Below are positions 11,160-23,642 of a DNA stretch of 64,000 nucleotides, in pieces. The translations under genes and the position numbers were made by a program. The notes below the pieces were generated by a model, which was not told the origin of the DNA, ran no database searches, and saw nothing but the letters and a program-made list of their open reading frames with translations. Location: positions 7,936,001 to 8,000,000 of the forward strand of contig OZ020254.1 of assembly GCA_963971285.1 (NCBI GenBank). Reading direction: 5' to 3'. Within the stretch, counting starts at the first letter, position 1, and the number at the start of each line of letters is the position of its first letter. The stretch comes from Astropecten irregularis (Eukaryota > Echinodermata > Asteroidea > Paxillosida > Astropectinidae).

Positions 11160-11240
11160 GCATCCAGTTCTTCAGTTGCCTGATGAAGGCTAGCAGTAAC
11201 AGCAGCTGAAACGTCGCTAACAGCAACACGACATCAAATG
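11160..11240 (+). mobile_element. Hammerhead-ribozyme-like retroelement fragment (J/R type)
   Basis: Core order is that of a hammerhead: GTTGC, CTGATGA (11180-11186), a GCT...AGC stem II region, GAAAC then GTC (11208-11215), followed by GCTAAC/GCAAC that can pair with GTTGC. ACGT between GAAA and the cleavage-type GTC is palindromic, as reported for Penelope-like elements and retrozymes that act as dimers. No larger element body was delimited. Confidence 0.6.
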
Positions 11241-11490
11241 ACTTTGATCACCTTTTTTCCTTATCTGTACCCATTGCAATGAATAACCCTTTCCTTTGTA
11301 TTGCATTATTATTTGCGGAATCAAAAGTAGTCACACTTGATAATCATTACCCATGTGTGCAATTAATAAAGTATACTGAATTGGCTTTGTTTCAACAATT
11401 TCAATGATAATGCCTGGATACAAGTAATTAACTGCTGCGAACTGCTCATCGGCCAAAATAATGACCTGAAATTTATCAAATGCTTGAAGA

Positions 11491-11597
11491 AATAGGAGGG
11501 CCTGATGCAATTTGATCCTAGCAGGATCTTTATTGAAGGCTTATTATAGCCTTTGATAAAGATCCTGCTAGAATCGAAACGTGTCAGGCCTTCCTAA
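11491..11597 (+). mobile_element. Inverted-repeat element family R, copy 1
   Basis: The two halves are complementary: TAGGAGGGCCTGA ... GCAGGATCTTTATTGAAGGC, then GCCTTTGATAAAGATCCTGC ... TCAGGCCTTCCTAA around a TTATTATA loop. The right half keeps a degenerate hammerhead-like layout (GAT-rich turn, GATCC/GAATC stem, GAAACGT). Confidence 0.75.
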
Positions 11598-12177
11598 CTC
11601 CAAGCACAATGCCTGGAAAGAACACAGGAATTATCAGCTGATCGGGTGCAAAATTCAACATTTGAACCATTCCTGCACATGCACCCTGCCACATCTCATG
11701 TATAAAGAATAATTGGTCTGTTTCTGACTGGAAAATACTTTTACGTTATAGACAAATAACGAAAATATCATTACATATACCGGTATTCAATGACGCCAAA
11801 CGTCACTCAAGCCATTATCTACGATGGGCTGTATGGTGTGTGTTAAAGTCATTACGGACTAAATTACATGTTGCAGAATGCATAGAGTATTTCACAGCTC
11901 TCTGGACCAGAAAAAGCTTGTATGTGGAGTGGATCAATGATGAGGAGCAATATAGTCCCCCCTGCAGCACGAATACGCTATGGCAGCAGATTGGTGGAGA
12001 CAACCAGAGCTGTAATCATAACACATACGCATACACGTACGAGTAAGCAGACACATATGCCTTTCCAGCAGCACAATTAAAGGGACTGTAATAAAGAAGT
12101 CTGTCTCCGTCAAAAGGGCGCATAAACACCACCAAAATGAGAAACCTGGATTCGGCCATTAACCGATCATTTTACAG

Positions 12178-12305
12178 GCAGGCCCCTGGATGTGACAGGG
12201 AATGTGAGAGCTCCCAGCTATCATCAGCCAAAGTCTCATTTGCCTCCTCTGTCCCCAGATGATTGCTCCAGATGTTTTGACTGCAACATCTCCTCACCAC
12301 CTCAG
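12178..12305 (+). CDS. Possible internal coding exon, unknown product
   Basis: An acceptor-like CATTTTACAG precedes 12178 and the frame is open for 42 codons to a phase-0 donor, CCTCAG|GTAAAA at 12306. The peptide is proline and serine rich and ends with a cysteine cluster: RPLDVTGNVRAPSYHQ at the start, LPPLSPDDCSRCFDC near the end. This looks like a disordered linker leading into a Cys-rich segment. Two other frames are partly open, so local GC content may explain part of the openness. No known protein was recognised. Confidence 0.3.
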
Positions 12306-13053
12306 GTAAAAACACCCTTACCCATCTTAGACTGACATTGCAAGCCCCCAGAGATACTTCTAAAAATTCAATAACACAAAAACATAGACATGACAACAAT
12401 CGTGTCCCTTAAGGCTGAGGTAAACATTGTCTGTTTTTGTTTGCTCTTGTTCCACTCTCTACAATATTCATGCAAATTATTTACTTATTTAATTGTATTA
12501 TCCTATTCATTCCTGTAAATGGCATTTTTATGCTGTTGGATATGGTTAACAAACAAAGAAGTACAGTAATAGTCTTCCTTTTTTTATTCTACAGAAGTAT
12601 TAATCAACCCAAAAAACGTGTGATTTTGAAACAGGATGTTGAAGTGGATCCATACATTCTGACATGCCTTTGATGTTTAACGCTGCATTTTTTTCCTCCG
12701 AAATGTTTCACGCCGTGAGTTTTAAGCGGATTCCGCACCAGCTGTTGCACTCCAAATCCACCCTGCAAGGCAGTAAATTCCCTCGCACCTAGTGCGACAC
12801 TGTCAGCATCCGCAACTGGTCGGGACAGCAAAACTATAAAAAAAGAGGGACACTGCAGGGCATCTCAAGCATCTACAAGATGACAAGGGATCAGCCTCCC
12901 GTCAAAACCCCGGGAAAGAATCAATTCAAGAGTCTGGGGTCTGAATTGATGCTGGCTTCAAATAACCCTCAAAGGGACTGGTATGCCTGTACACGCATCT
13001 ACATAATTCTTGCCAAATTAGATATGATCAGTCCCAGTCCATGTTTGAATTAA

Positions 13054-14220
13054 TGCTGTTAGCACATTTTATTGAAGCATCTGTCATTGGATACCAAACT
13101 GTCTTTTGTTGGTCTATCCCCTCCCCTCTTCCCACATATTTAATGCCCTACAATTTCTGGCCCCAAGATTTCACATCAGAAACAGTGGGTCATCATCATC
13201 ATGCCATCATTTAGACAAGACTACACAGAGCACCTCATATGAATTAACAAGGCATCAACAATAGAGTCAAACACTGATGAGCACTGTGCACCACAAGTAA
13301 CAATTCAAAGTTGTATACGAAACTGTTACTTGAAAACTAAAACTGAAAATATTGAATGGCCATTGTATGGGTGTTGCTACATTTGATTAACTTTTTTTCT
13401 TTTCTCTTTCCTTTTTTCATTTTTATGGTTGAATTTTCAAGAGATCTTCAAAAATGTCAACAATCCATTTGAAAACAAACCCCAGAACTAGACCAGTCAA
13501 CTACACAGGTGTGTAAACGCTGGTAATCGTGGATCCCTATTGCTCCTCCTTTGTTTGGACTTGTTGGCAGCAGCTCAATTGGTTTTGTACATATGCTTCC
13601 CGTTTGTGAATCTTTCACCAATCATGGACATATTGTACCTTTTGTTATTATTAATAAATAGTCTACAGTTTGAATGCAACAACAAACTTGACACACACAC
13701 ACACACATGCAGGTTCTGACGTCGATGCGTTATCGGTCAGTGACCTCAATGGGTACATGCATGAGTCCAGTACCGGTCAGTACCAGCCAATGCTACAATT
13801 CTTGAGACATTTCTCAAATACACCAACATCTATAATACAGCTGCCCTGTAATCTTCTTCATGTATGGTTCAAATGCTCATAATGAGTGAACGTGAACTGC
13901 GGTGCTTAGGATCTTTGCCAAGATGCATCACAAGTGTTTTCATAGAACCACCGAAGGATGTCCATAAGCAAGCTCAAAGAAGTTTGTTATCATTTACAGT
14001 ATAACCTAAGGCTTAAGGAACGCTACAGAATAAGCGCGACGTGTCACTGTGTGGCTACTATGAAGCAGCTTGCTACCTTGGAGCATGGAGGAAAGAACAC
14101 ATCCTTAGAATACCATAAAGCGAAGGGGTAATGACAAATTCTCAACTCAGATTCAAGCTGACAATGCTTAAGCTGAGCTAGATTGACGGTAAGATTTGGG
14201 ACGGTCACTGCCCGTATGCC
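13054..14220. other. Unannotated stretch with short AC microsatellite
   Basis: No supported gene or repeat family. An (AC)n run of about 18 bp lies at 13690-13707. Just upstream, 12793-13050 (+) is stop-free for 86 codons without an early ATG; no domain was recognised. Confidence 0.4.
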
Positions 14221-14611
14221 TTAAAGGGAGCATATTGGATTTGCAAGGCTTCCAAAAATAAATAACAGTGTATTGAGTTTGAGACAGATAATGGACTCAA
14301 CAGTTCGTAAACAGTGCAAACAGTCACCATGGGAAATCTTGGTTCATCAGATGCTGGGTTTTTCAAGCAAATCAAGATTTAGTGTCTTTTCCAAAGATCG
14401 TCCGTCCAAACGATTTTTGGAACAAACATAAAGTAAACTATTCTTCATGTTTTATAAGAAAAATCGAGTCTGGTTTTCGTTTTTTTTCTCATGACTCAGA
14501 TGTCCGATTGAGCTCAAATGTTCACAGGTTTATTATTTCATGTACATGTTTGATCAGACAAAGTAGGAGTGCAGTCCTGTGACCTTTACCAATCATGTAT
14601 TGTACCTTTAA
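14221..14611. mobile_element. MITE family B, copy 1
   Basis: 391 bp, starting TTAAAGGGAGCATATTGGAT and ending ATCATGTATTGTACCTTTAA. The ends are imperfect inverted repeats with TTAA. It matches 47499-47884 nearly base for base (GGACTCAACAGTTCGTAAAC, CACCATGGGAAATCTT, GTGTCTTTTCCAAAGATCGT). No coding capacity. Confidence 0.92.
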
Positions 14612-15230
14612 GAATCCCCCCATGAATATTATATTCCTCTCCTTGGATTTTGTCGTTCTCGGAATGAATCCCAGGATGTTGACTTCTAGCCAGCTTTGAT
14701 TGACTACCCACCGACCAAGACCAAGCCTTCTGCATGGAGGTCCCAGATGAATGCCATTTTCAACAGCTTCCCAATGCACAATCAACTGCTCACTTGAGGA
14801 CGTAAAAAATGCAGAACTTTGGATCTATGCCCTGGGGTTTTCAATTTTTCCATTTTTCAAAAGTCGCTGATATTATTATTAAATCCTTGAAATCCCAATT
14901 TAATCCTTTCGGAATAATTTTTCCAAGATTTCATTAGTATCACAAGTATGAGTCATGCAGTACTATTTTCAGAGATGTGGTCTTAATATAAGATTCTGAA
15001 TGAGAACCGGTACATTTTATTCTGTTTTATATCCACCAGGATAAATATCTTATTAAATTTGTTCACTTTTATTCTGAATGAAGTTCGAACATAAACAGAA
15101 AAGATACCCCCCCAACACACAAAAACTTGCAATCAAAGATGAATGTAATGTTAATGTTCAATCTGGGATGGCTATATAACAATGAGAATCTATGCACTCT
15201 GCACTGCATTTACAAAAGATTAATGTGGCC

Positions 15231-15632
15231 AAGGCCCAATTTCATGGAATCCGTTACCTTTAACAAAAATCCTTCGCTTACGGTAACAGATTTCTTTTGC
15301 TTACAGTTAGCGTATTTCATGGGAGAGTTTTCATTTTAGTAATGGTAAGCAAAGAATTTCTGCAGAATGCATATGACAGCGCATTAGCAGAAAATAATCA
15401 CAGATACCCTAGAAATTCTTCGCTAACCGAAAAGTCTTGCTTACAGATTTCATGTAATTAGATTTCACGCGTAGCAGTGCCCGAAAGCACAAAAATAGGC
15501 CGTAACAGATTCCAAGAAATGGGAGACTTTGGAGAACCGGTCTTGAAGTCAACAGCGTACGCGCACGCATGCTCACAATTGCGTGTGCTGTTGACTTGAA
15601 GACCGGTTCTCCAAAGTCTCCCATTGGGCCCA
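15231..15632. mobile_element. MITE family I, copy 1, with E element inside its right end
   Basis: Starts GGCCCAATTTCATGGAATCC and ends, inverted, CGTAACAGATTCCAAGAA...TGGGCCC. The interior has repeated GTAAGCAAA/TTTGCTTAC motifs. An E palindrome (15518-15625) splits the right terminus, so I is older than that E insertion. A related truncated copy lies at 23518. Confidence 0.85.
15518..15625. mobile_element. Palindromic MITE family E, copy 2, nested
   Basis: ATGGGAGACTTTGGAGAACC at the left and its complement at the right, with long near-perfect arms including CCGGTCTTGAAGTCAACAGC. It sits in the GAAATTGGGCCC end of family I, which shows that the empty site held AATT-like sequence. Confidence 0.93.
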
Positions 15633-16483
15633 GGATATTCCAACTGCTCAAGTCAAAGGAGCAAACGGCACAGTAAGCAAGGAACACACTATCCTACAGT
15701 CCAATCACCTGTTGGTTTGAAGCCCCTCCCCACCCCCACCCCCACAAGATAGAACTAAAACAAACCGTGTCAGTGACTTTTAGTATGTTAGAACACCATG
15801 AATGAGGCGAGCAAGAAGCATGTGATAAATTTGGCGCATTACAGTGCAGACCATATGGATAAGTGCAAGGGCTTTATAAGCACTAGCCTACAGGGATTAT
15901 CAAAGTGCACCTTGCCACGTACACAACATCGAAGGCGAGAGACTTGGGTATGAAGAATGAGAGCTTATAGGCAAGGAGCAAATGGACTTCAGTAATGTGT
16001 ACAAGAAGGGCGGCAAATGGACTGGGAGTCAGGAGTAGAATGAAGATGAAGATGTCAGAGGCGATGGAAGCGACAGGGAAGTGATTAAGGATCGTGGACA
16101 TTCTCAACACGATGTAGGGCGATAAGAAGATGGTGATGAGTGGCATTGCTGATGACAGTCATGGTATATAAAACAACCATGGGTCTTGACAATGACAATC
16201 AAGATGACAGTAGTGACAATGAGTTCAATGACAATACTGTCATCATTGCAATGTCACAAAAGCAACAATGATGCAATGACAAAAATGAAGATAGATGAAC
16301 CATCGCTGGTAATAACAATAATGAAAATGATTTAACAACATTGGCAATGACAGCGAAATGACAAAGACAGGAACACAAATGGCTTTGACCTCAAAAAGAT
16401 GATAGTGACAATAATTAAGAAAGCCATTATTATTTAGTCAGTGACAGAGACAAATAATGATGATAATAATGCTGACAGTTATG

Positions 16484-16604
16484 TGTATCGGTTTGCGGAA
16501 ACACCATGTAAGAATAATTTGTACTTTCGCACTTCTATTTTGTTCACACTTCTCGTAAGGTCTCGACATTTCGACAAGCCTGCTCTAGTCCTCATCAGTT
16601 GACA
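16484..16604 (-). mobile_element. Hammerhead-bearing short retroelement J, partial copy
   Basis: On the minus strand: CTGATGAGGACTAG, loop AGCAGG, a CTTGTC partner, GAAATGTC, then the family J body (GAGACCTTACGAGAAGTG, AAGTGCGAAAGTAC) to GGTTTCCGCAAACCGATAC-like sequence. The flanks TGACAGTTATG (left) and TGACAGTTGATG (right) look like an imperfect target duplication. Confidence 0.75.
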
Positions 16605-18433
16605 GTTGATGACAAGAACAATGACGACACTATCAACGGCAAAAAGATGGCACAAGAAAATGAACGGGAGAATGACAGAGGCAAACTTCATACAGAGACG
16701 TCCAACATGAATCATAAACATGTATCACCTATGCGTGATAACGTGTCTAAGACAAGAGCAAAAATGTCCGCTCTCCCTCCTTGAAACAAAGTAAACTGAC
16801 AAGCCTGAGGACAAGCACCTAGGATGACATTCTGAAGATGCTTGGCCTGTAAGGAAAGACACACTTGTTGCACATTTACCTGGCTAGTCTATGGATTCAG
16901 GTGGGGGGGGGAAAGAAAAACTGGAAGAAGGGAAGAATCTAGAGACATAATCCACAGAGAAAAGTCCAATGTATTCAGTATTGATATGGCATTATATGTT
17001 GCCCACTTGTCCTGGGACAAAATGCCAAGAGAAAACAGGACAACACTAAGAAATATCATATCAAATATTCATTGGGTAACTTAAAACAACACTGCATGAA
17101 TTCAAAATCCACAACTACCGTACACAAAACTAGTTCTAGAAGCAAACTGATAAGTGGGAGGCCCTGGAGAAAAACCCAGACATTAACTGTCACCAAACAC
17201 CAGCCCTTAAATTCCACATCCTCCACCAACATTCACTTCTACGTGTAAGTTATGCAGGACTGGAGGAGGTAGATTCCTAGCAGTGTGTGCTTGATGTCTT
17301 GAATTTATCCTAGATCTACAGAATGGACTTTTGTTGGATCTTGAGAGACTGAAGACAGTCAGGTCCAGGTATAGCAATGCCAGGGGGCAAAAGGGTTCAG
17401 GAGAACTCCTCATCACAAAACAATCCAATTTACATCACATTTACTGGTCCAGCAAAGAAATTTTAAAAGAAGATCCAATTCACAAACTGGCTTAGTACGC
17501 TCATGGGGGGTATTTTCAATCAGGCAACTTCAATTTCCCACAGTGATGAATGGCATTCCTCATCAACTGAAGATACCCTGCCCTACGATGGGTCAGTTTA
17601 ACTGAGATTCAGATGTTGTCAGGATGCCAATATCAAGCCATCAACGACAAGCGCCGACAACAAGTTGCCAGCAACAAAACACAGTTGAACTTTTACCATC
17701 TACCCACACATATCACAGCAGATTGGAGTTAACATCACATCAACATGTTTACAAGCATCTTTCCATAGACCCAACACTCAACAGGCTTCACACCCTAAAT
17801 GGCCAAAGCAGATCACTGCAATTACACGGTGTCAAGCGAGGAAGAATCTGCCTCCGCAAAATTCCGGCCATTCCTCCCCAGCTGTGAAACCTATCAGGTT
17901 CTAACTTCATTGCCATTTTGTCCCATTCATGCCCTCCGGCAAACTCATGCAGAAAATATGCACATGTATGTACCCAAAAAAACGTATGCACTAGCAAGTG
18001 CTGTATTAAAGTATTAGAATAATTTCTTCTTGTTTTTCAAGGGGGCGAATTTCTTTTTATTTTTGCCACATTTGGTTACAGGAAGTCTTCTTTTTGCTGC
18101 TATGGGGAGGAGAACGCTAGAGAATTCAGAATACTAAACGAAGATGTTGCTTTGGGGTTAATCAATTTCAGGTTTATCACTGAGAACGTTACTGTACCAC
18201 CTGGACTCTGGAGTTTTCTTGACACATGGGGGCAAAACAACAACTGAATACTACCGATGAAATGGATTTCATTTCTCCATCTGCTCTTGCCACTAAATTG
18301 GACATGCCATGCGCTTCTCAAGTTGTGCAAGTCTAAGCCATGATATTTGTAAAACTAACCGGAAAAACAGTTCTTATGTGGAAAAAAAAGTTCACAAAAA
18401 TGTTGATTTAGTGTTTTATTGGGTAGCAAGCAA
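16605..18433. other. Unannotated stretch
   Basis: No supported gene. 15880-16480 is rich in dispersed AATGACA/GATGAT words without a clear period. Open frames at 17207-17428, 17624-17887 and 17799-18017 overlap in different frames and show no recognisable motif. Confidence 0.35.
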
Positions 18434-18506
18434 TGATAGTTGACTGGCGATAAAATTAAATCCTGAAACCTCTGGAATACTCTACCGTCGGTCTGCTAAT
18501 TGATAG
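18434..18506 (-). mobile_element. Degenerate G-family tRNA-like element
   Basis: AGTTGACTGGCGATAAAAT and CCTCTGGAATACTCTACCGT align with 7801-7883 (TTGACTGGAGCAAGATT, CCCTGGAATACTATACCG). The promoter boxes are mostly eroded. Confidence 0.55.
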
Positions 18507-18843
18507 GACCTCTTTATATTCAAACAGAAATATCCTGCAATGCAGCCTAATCGCTAACTGCTATTATGCTCCGGGATCACCCCTTCATAAATAATTCAGA
18601 AAGGTAAGAATATATCACTTTAACTCTGAAAGGAAATCACAAGAGAGATTTGGCATTTTCCATTATTTGCCCTAAAACAGACAGAAAATAATGCTTTCTT
18701 CAGCAGGTGAGAACATAAAGCACCTCAAATGAAAAGTTCAAACTATTTTTTCCACTTTCAAAAAGTGAAATAAATCCCCCTGATCGAAGGTATCTAGCAA
18801 TTCCTGGAAAAACTAATTAATATACGGTTGCGATTTTTTTGTG

Positions 18844-19012
18844 CAATAGGGCTCTGCACTCAAGCTATTTTATATGCCCTTTATATCGACAGCTATAGTT
18901 ACCCTGATGTTCGGACAAATATCACAATGTTTACGTGTAAGTTAATTGGGCAACGTGTGACTTGTTTGTCCGAACATCTGAATGTGATGTCACGAACGCG
19001 GAGCGCTATTGC
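18844..19012. mobile_element. MITE family P, copy 1
   Basis: Ends AATAGGGCTCTGCACTC and, inverted, AACGCGGAGCGCTATTGC. An internal palindrome pairs GATGTTCGGACAAA with TTTGTCCGAACATC. Other copies: 38657 and 53033. Confidence 0.9.
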
Positions 19013-19733
19013 AGGCATATCAAGAAGTGTAGAATGACTAAGTGTGGTTTAGAAATGTCAGCTTGGAGTCTTCCCGCTTTACAACAATTCCAAATAAAGT
19101 AGCCTAGATCCAGTGTTTCCATTCCAATAATGTCAGCATTTATCAAGGGGCAGGATCCTACTAATCATGTGATCTGATTTCCTCTGGGAATACTAAGAGG
19201 GTCGAGTATGGGAGGGGGATAAATAAATGGGGTTCCACAAACTGACCCCTGTTTCAATTAACTGGACAATGAGACTCCAAACCATTTTGCAAATCACCTC
19301 TGATTAGGTTGATTTCAAAGCAGAGGAACTAAGATTATCCTTGTGATTGCCAGGTCAGCAGCTGTCAAGCATAGTCCAGAGAGGAACGTGGACTCTTTGG
19401 ACTCAAGAAATGCTAGTACAGAATGAGCAAGAAATGCAATTTACTTGAAGCACTGACGCTGATCATTTTCATCATTTGAGGTAAATTAACTGACAAAACA
19501 ATGTAAAATGCACAGTTACTGCATGCAACAAATGGGTTATGCCAATGACTGCTTGCCGGGCTAACTATTAAATGAAGTCACGCATAAGGTGTATTATACT
19601 CAGCCTTTTGCACACTTGCAAGTTGCATATTTTCTTGAACCAATGCTGGGTATGAAAGCTAACGAATCTTATAAGTGCTAACCAACGTTTTAAATCTCCT
19701 CACTGGTGATCAGATCTCCACATCAGATGACCC

Positions 19734-19845
19734 TATTTGTTTCATGAATGTGATCAGTGATCCTGCGGTCAGAAGCTACTTCGGATCCCATCCAGCATGG
19801 GACGTGAATTTGCAAGTTCACTGATCCCATGCCTGAAACAAACAA
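19734..19845. mobile_element. MITE family O, copy 1
   Basis: Inverted ends TATTTGTTTCATG...GATCAGTGATCC and TTCACTGATCCCATG...TGAAACAAACAAG, with CAGCATGGGACGTGAAT inside. It matches 37655-37764 in order and spacing. Confidence 0.75.
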
Positions 19846-20329
19846 GCCTTATGTCAAATGTGATGGCACTGAGTCTCATCCCAGTGAGTGAGAACAGCAT
19901 TAAGATTGCCAAAACCATTGCCAAGCTTGAGGTTCCAGAGGCAAGGGGTGTGTCCCAAACTCCCGTTTCAGAACATACATCAGTCTATCTACCTATTTAG
20001 TTAATCACTGAATAGACGGCATCCTAACGTGGATAATTTCCCAGGCTGATGTGTAATGACATGATGCCTGTAAGCAGAACTGGCAGTGGCGCCATTTTTA
20101 TGTACGAGCAGTTTATAACCCCACTACTGGGAGGAAAACAAGCAAAAATGCTGTCTGGTCCAGAGAGCAGTTTATTGCCCCTAGGGTTCAGCTCTAGCGG
20201 CTCAAAAAGCGAAAAACTACAACTAAAAAATTGTGTCCACCTTTCACAATAGAAATGTCAACGCCAGAGCTTGATATCACGGTGGGCATCAACAGTCAAA
20301 AGAATCCTCCTCCTGTGAAGTGGTTAACA

Positions 20330-20677
20330 TTAAAGGTAGTATCATACTTTGGTAAGAAACCAAAACAGAAATGTTCACAGATTTACGTATAACTTACAGG
20401 GTATGAAGCTGGTGGTGGTAGAAACATACAGTTTAAAGTTTTCCACCTGAAATGGTGTATTTATCCAGTGTGAAACAACGACTGAAAATCTTTTTCATCT
20501 TTTAAAAGATAAAAAATAACAGAGGAAAGACTTAAGAAATATTGTGGCCGTTTTTTACTGATTTCTTAAAAAGTAGGCATCGTAAGGGACTGAAATGACT
20601 GTTACGATCTGTCTTGATATGTTTGCCCATGAATCTGTATTTCTTTGACAAAAACCAAAGCTTGATACTACCTTTAA
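20330..20677. mobile_element. MITE family A, full-length copy
   Basis: 348 bp. It starts TTAAAGGTAGTATCATACTT and ends GCTTGATACTACCTTTAA. The interior order is GGGTATGAAG, GAAATGGTGTATTTATCCAG, CTTTTAAAAGATAAAA, CCCATGAATCTGTATTTCTT. It is a good reference copy for the family (others at 2159, 32444, 33901, 39083, 48462 and the chimera at 3715). Confidence 0.93.
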
Positions 20678-21325
20678 TGGAAAAAACATCATAAGCTCAT
20701 TTGCAAATCTCTATACTAGACACAGGCTTACATCAGCAGGAAGATACGATTACAACCCACAGGTCAGTGGATACAGACAATTTTAATATCAAAGTTGAGC
20801 ACAGTCTGTAGGATGAAGACACAGTATAAGCTGATTATATTTTGTGAATTCAACCACAAAAAAAGCTAATTTTACTGCAATTAGGGGTATTACGACGGTT
20901 TAGGAAGTACACAATGTAGTCGCATCACTTATGTGGATTTACCATGGTGCATGAGTCATTGTATTGAAGTTACGTGCACATGAGTACAACTGTGGATAAC
21001 AGAGTCTGCACGAGGGCTTCCTATCCGGACAGCTTGATGAGATTATACACATATTATCACTGAGCCAAAATGATGGAAAAAGCGCCACTTACAAAGACTT
21101 ACAAATGGTGGGTTTTAAATTTGAACGGGCTTGAACGATACACTCGGGTGAGTGCGTGTGGGTATGGTGTGTGATGGTGTGTACAAAAGGCCTGTCAGCG
21201 TGGGGTCAGGGACCCCATATATCTGTCAATGCACTGTGGTGCACTGGCCTCTGACTACAGTGTAGATCATGCCAGCAGTGACTCCATCAAAATCTGCTAT
21301 TTTAGTTCTATTAAGTATTAGTAAA

Positions 21326-21503
21326 GTGAACAAAAAATTGACTGGAGCGGGATTCGAACCGGTGCCCGTACAGGCGCTCTGCCAACTGAGCCATCCAGCC
21401 CTTTGGTGGTGTCCCTAATAGTCAATTATCTTTGTTCATTTGGCAGTCAGAAGCCATGAAACCATGCACATACTGCTTTATCCCAAGGATCATTTCATCG
21501 ATA
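21326..21503 (-). mobile_element. tRNA-like inverted-repeat element, family G
   Basis: Minus-strand core with A box GGCTCAGTTGGCAGAGCG and B box GGTTCGAATCC. The arms GTGAACAAAAAATTGACTGG and AGTCAATTATCTTTGTTCAT are inverted copies. Homology with the copy at 34083 continues past the arm (GGTTTCATGGCTTCTGACTG), so the whole element is longer than the palindrome. Confidence 0.85.
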
Positions 21504-23517
21504 CTCGCAGCAATGCTGCGATCTGAAAATGGTACACGGGGATCACTCAAAGAGGCTATGTGATGATTAAGAATTGGTAATAACAAATTAATAATGCATA
21601 TCAGTAAACTTTCAATTCATTTTGTTTGTTTGTTTTTTCATTCTTCCCTTTTTAAACCCAGCCACCGAACAATTATTAATCAGCTGTACCATACCGTATC
21701 AGGTTTAAACACAGTATTACTTTATTTAATTTATTAATTTATTAATTTGAAAAAATAAATGATGAAAAAACAAAATAAAATTCACATGTTCTGGGATCTA
21801 TCACAAGACGCAATATATACAGCAGTCTGAGAATTATAACTGATCAAAGTTTGTCAAAACAAAAATACAAATTTTACCCTTAGGAGGAAACGGACACCTG
21901 TTAACAAATTGCCAAAACTGCAGGAAATTTCAATAAAGGGACCACACGCGATGATGACATCAGAAAAACAGCGTATATTTGCGGTTGCACGGGGAGCCAG
22001 TGAAAATTGATGAAGGAGATGTGTAACGAGATCAGAGCATCTGCTTAGCTGGGCGGTACCTGTACTATCCTTGGGAATATGTCATATGTCATAATATTCC
22101 TTGCCCCCTTCACCAACAGCATATCCGACGAAGTCTACGACCACAAGTTTGATTTGAACTGTTTATAGGTTAGACAGAAAAGTGCACGCAGCACTGGCAG
22201 CAATGAAGACCATAATACAAGAGACTACTAAACTCTTCGCGATGAAACAGAGCACAATAATGTAAATATACCACCACAATTGCATATTAAATTTCTTAAT
22301 TAAATTGTACGGGGAAAGATATTGACCTTTTCCTCTTTAATGAAACAATAATTTTATTAAAAACCATTTTGTTTTGGATTTGCAGTCAACTGCATGTCAC
22401 TGTGTCTTCCGGCAGCGGAGGTGGGTACGAATGACTCTGATGTTTCATAGATCATCCCTGAATTCCCTGCCACGACACTACTCTGGCTGCTTTCAGCGGA
22501 GGAGCTAGCAAAACTGGCTGGAAAATGTCAATCTCAAGACATTCCAAATCTAAATGTCGGCATTACTATATGCATGTGTTATATAAAAGATTGTATTCGC
22601 GTGGCACACCGTGAACAAAACCTCAGCCAGTAAACAACATGCAAAGCCTGTAAATGTCATGAGAATGTACTGATGAAAAGAGGCCGATGTCCCAGTGTCA
22701 TCACTTGTTTTGTTTTTTTCTCTCTGAGGATTCTCACAATATGAACAGATAAATTCCCTGCCTTCCATCCAAGCCTACTCCTCATGTATGATTGCCAACA
22801 CAGTTCTGCATATTTCAAATCAAATCTCCTTATTATTATGCATCAATTACATTAAAACAGGAGCAATTTTGATCTCCCGTTGAAATGGATGTAATATGAT
22901 AACAATAAATCTCCTTGGCCCATTTAGCCATTCACGTGTGACTGCCATAATGACCACACCTACGGGTACCAGCATGTCTGCAATTCAGCCAAGAACGCTC
23001 AATCATACTCGGTAAATTGCCGCGATATGCAACGGTGCAAAACAAATTTGATGCCAATGACCACGTACAGCAGGGCCCATGCATATCACTCACAAGGAAT
23101 ATAATACCAGAAAGGGCGCCCTCATTGACAAGTAACATCACACGCAAGTGGGCCACATCGAAAAATCAATTCAAGTATCTAGATCTAACCTTTATTTTCA
23201 GATTACGCCCATTTGTAGGACCCACTCAAGACTGTGTTATCACATCGAGTCAGACATTACAATCACAATAACAGACTTGAATAATTCACAAATGAATAAT
23301 TAAATCATCACGCTGGAATTTAAATGATCTAACTGGAATTTATTTACTCCAGGTGAGGAATTGGAGGAAGATTGAATCATGTAAACAGTGTGGGTGCGGA
23401 GATTCTTTAGGCCTTGGATTGGAATGGCATTATCTGAGATCACCATCTTAATGTACAGTGTGAATTTGCTCAATGGAGATTGAAGTGGACGTCATCATCA
23501 GTATCCTGTGTAGATCT
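21504..23517. other. Unannotated stretch
   Basis: No repeat family matched. A good acceptor (TTTTGGATTTGCAG near 22385) is followed by a short open frame that ends after about 20 codons. A 72-codon minus frame lies at 22550-22768. Neither is recognisable. Confidence 0.35.
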
Positions 23518-23642
23518 GGGCCCAATATCATGGAATCCGTTACCGTAAGCAAACATTCTTCACTAACGATAGCAGACTTTTTTGCTTCCGGTTAGCGTAT
23601 TTCATGGGAGAGCTGTCTTTCTCGCTACACTAACAAGTAATT
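23518..23642. mobile_element. MITE family I, truncated copy
   Basis: GGGCCCAATATCATGGAATC, then GTAAGCAAA and GGTTAGCGTATTTCATGGGA as in 15231. The right half is missing and an E element follows directly. Confidence 0.8.

Noticed and set aside
12793-13050. 86-codon stop-free plus stretch
   Set aside because: No early ATG or clear acceptor, and the opposite strand is open too over part of it.
13690-13707. Short AC microsatellite
   Set aside because: Real but ordinary; not worth a separate finding.
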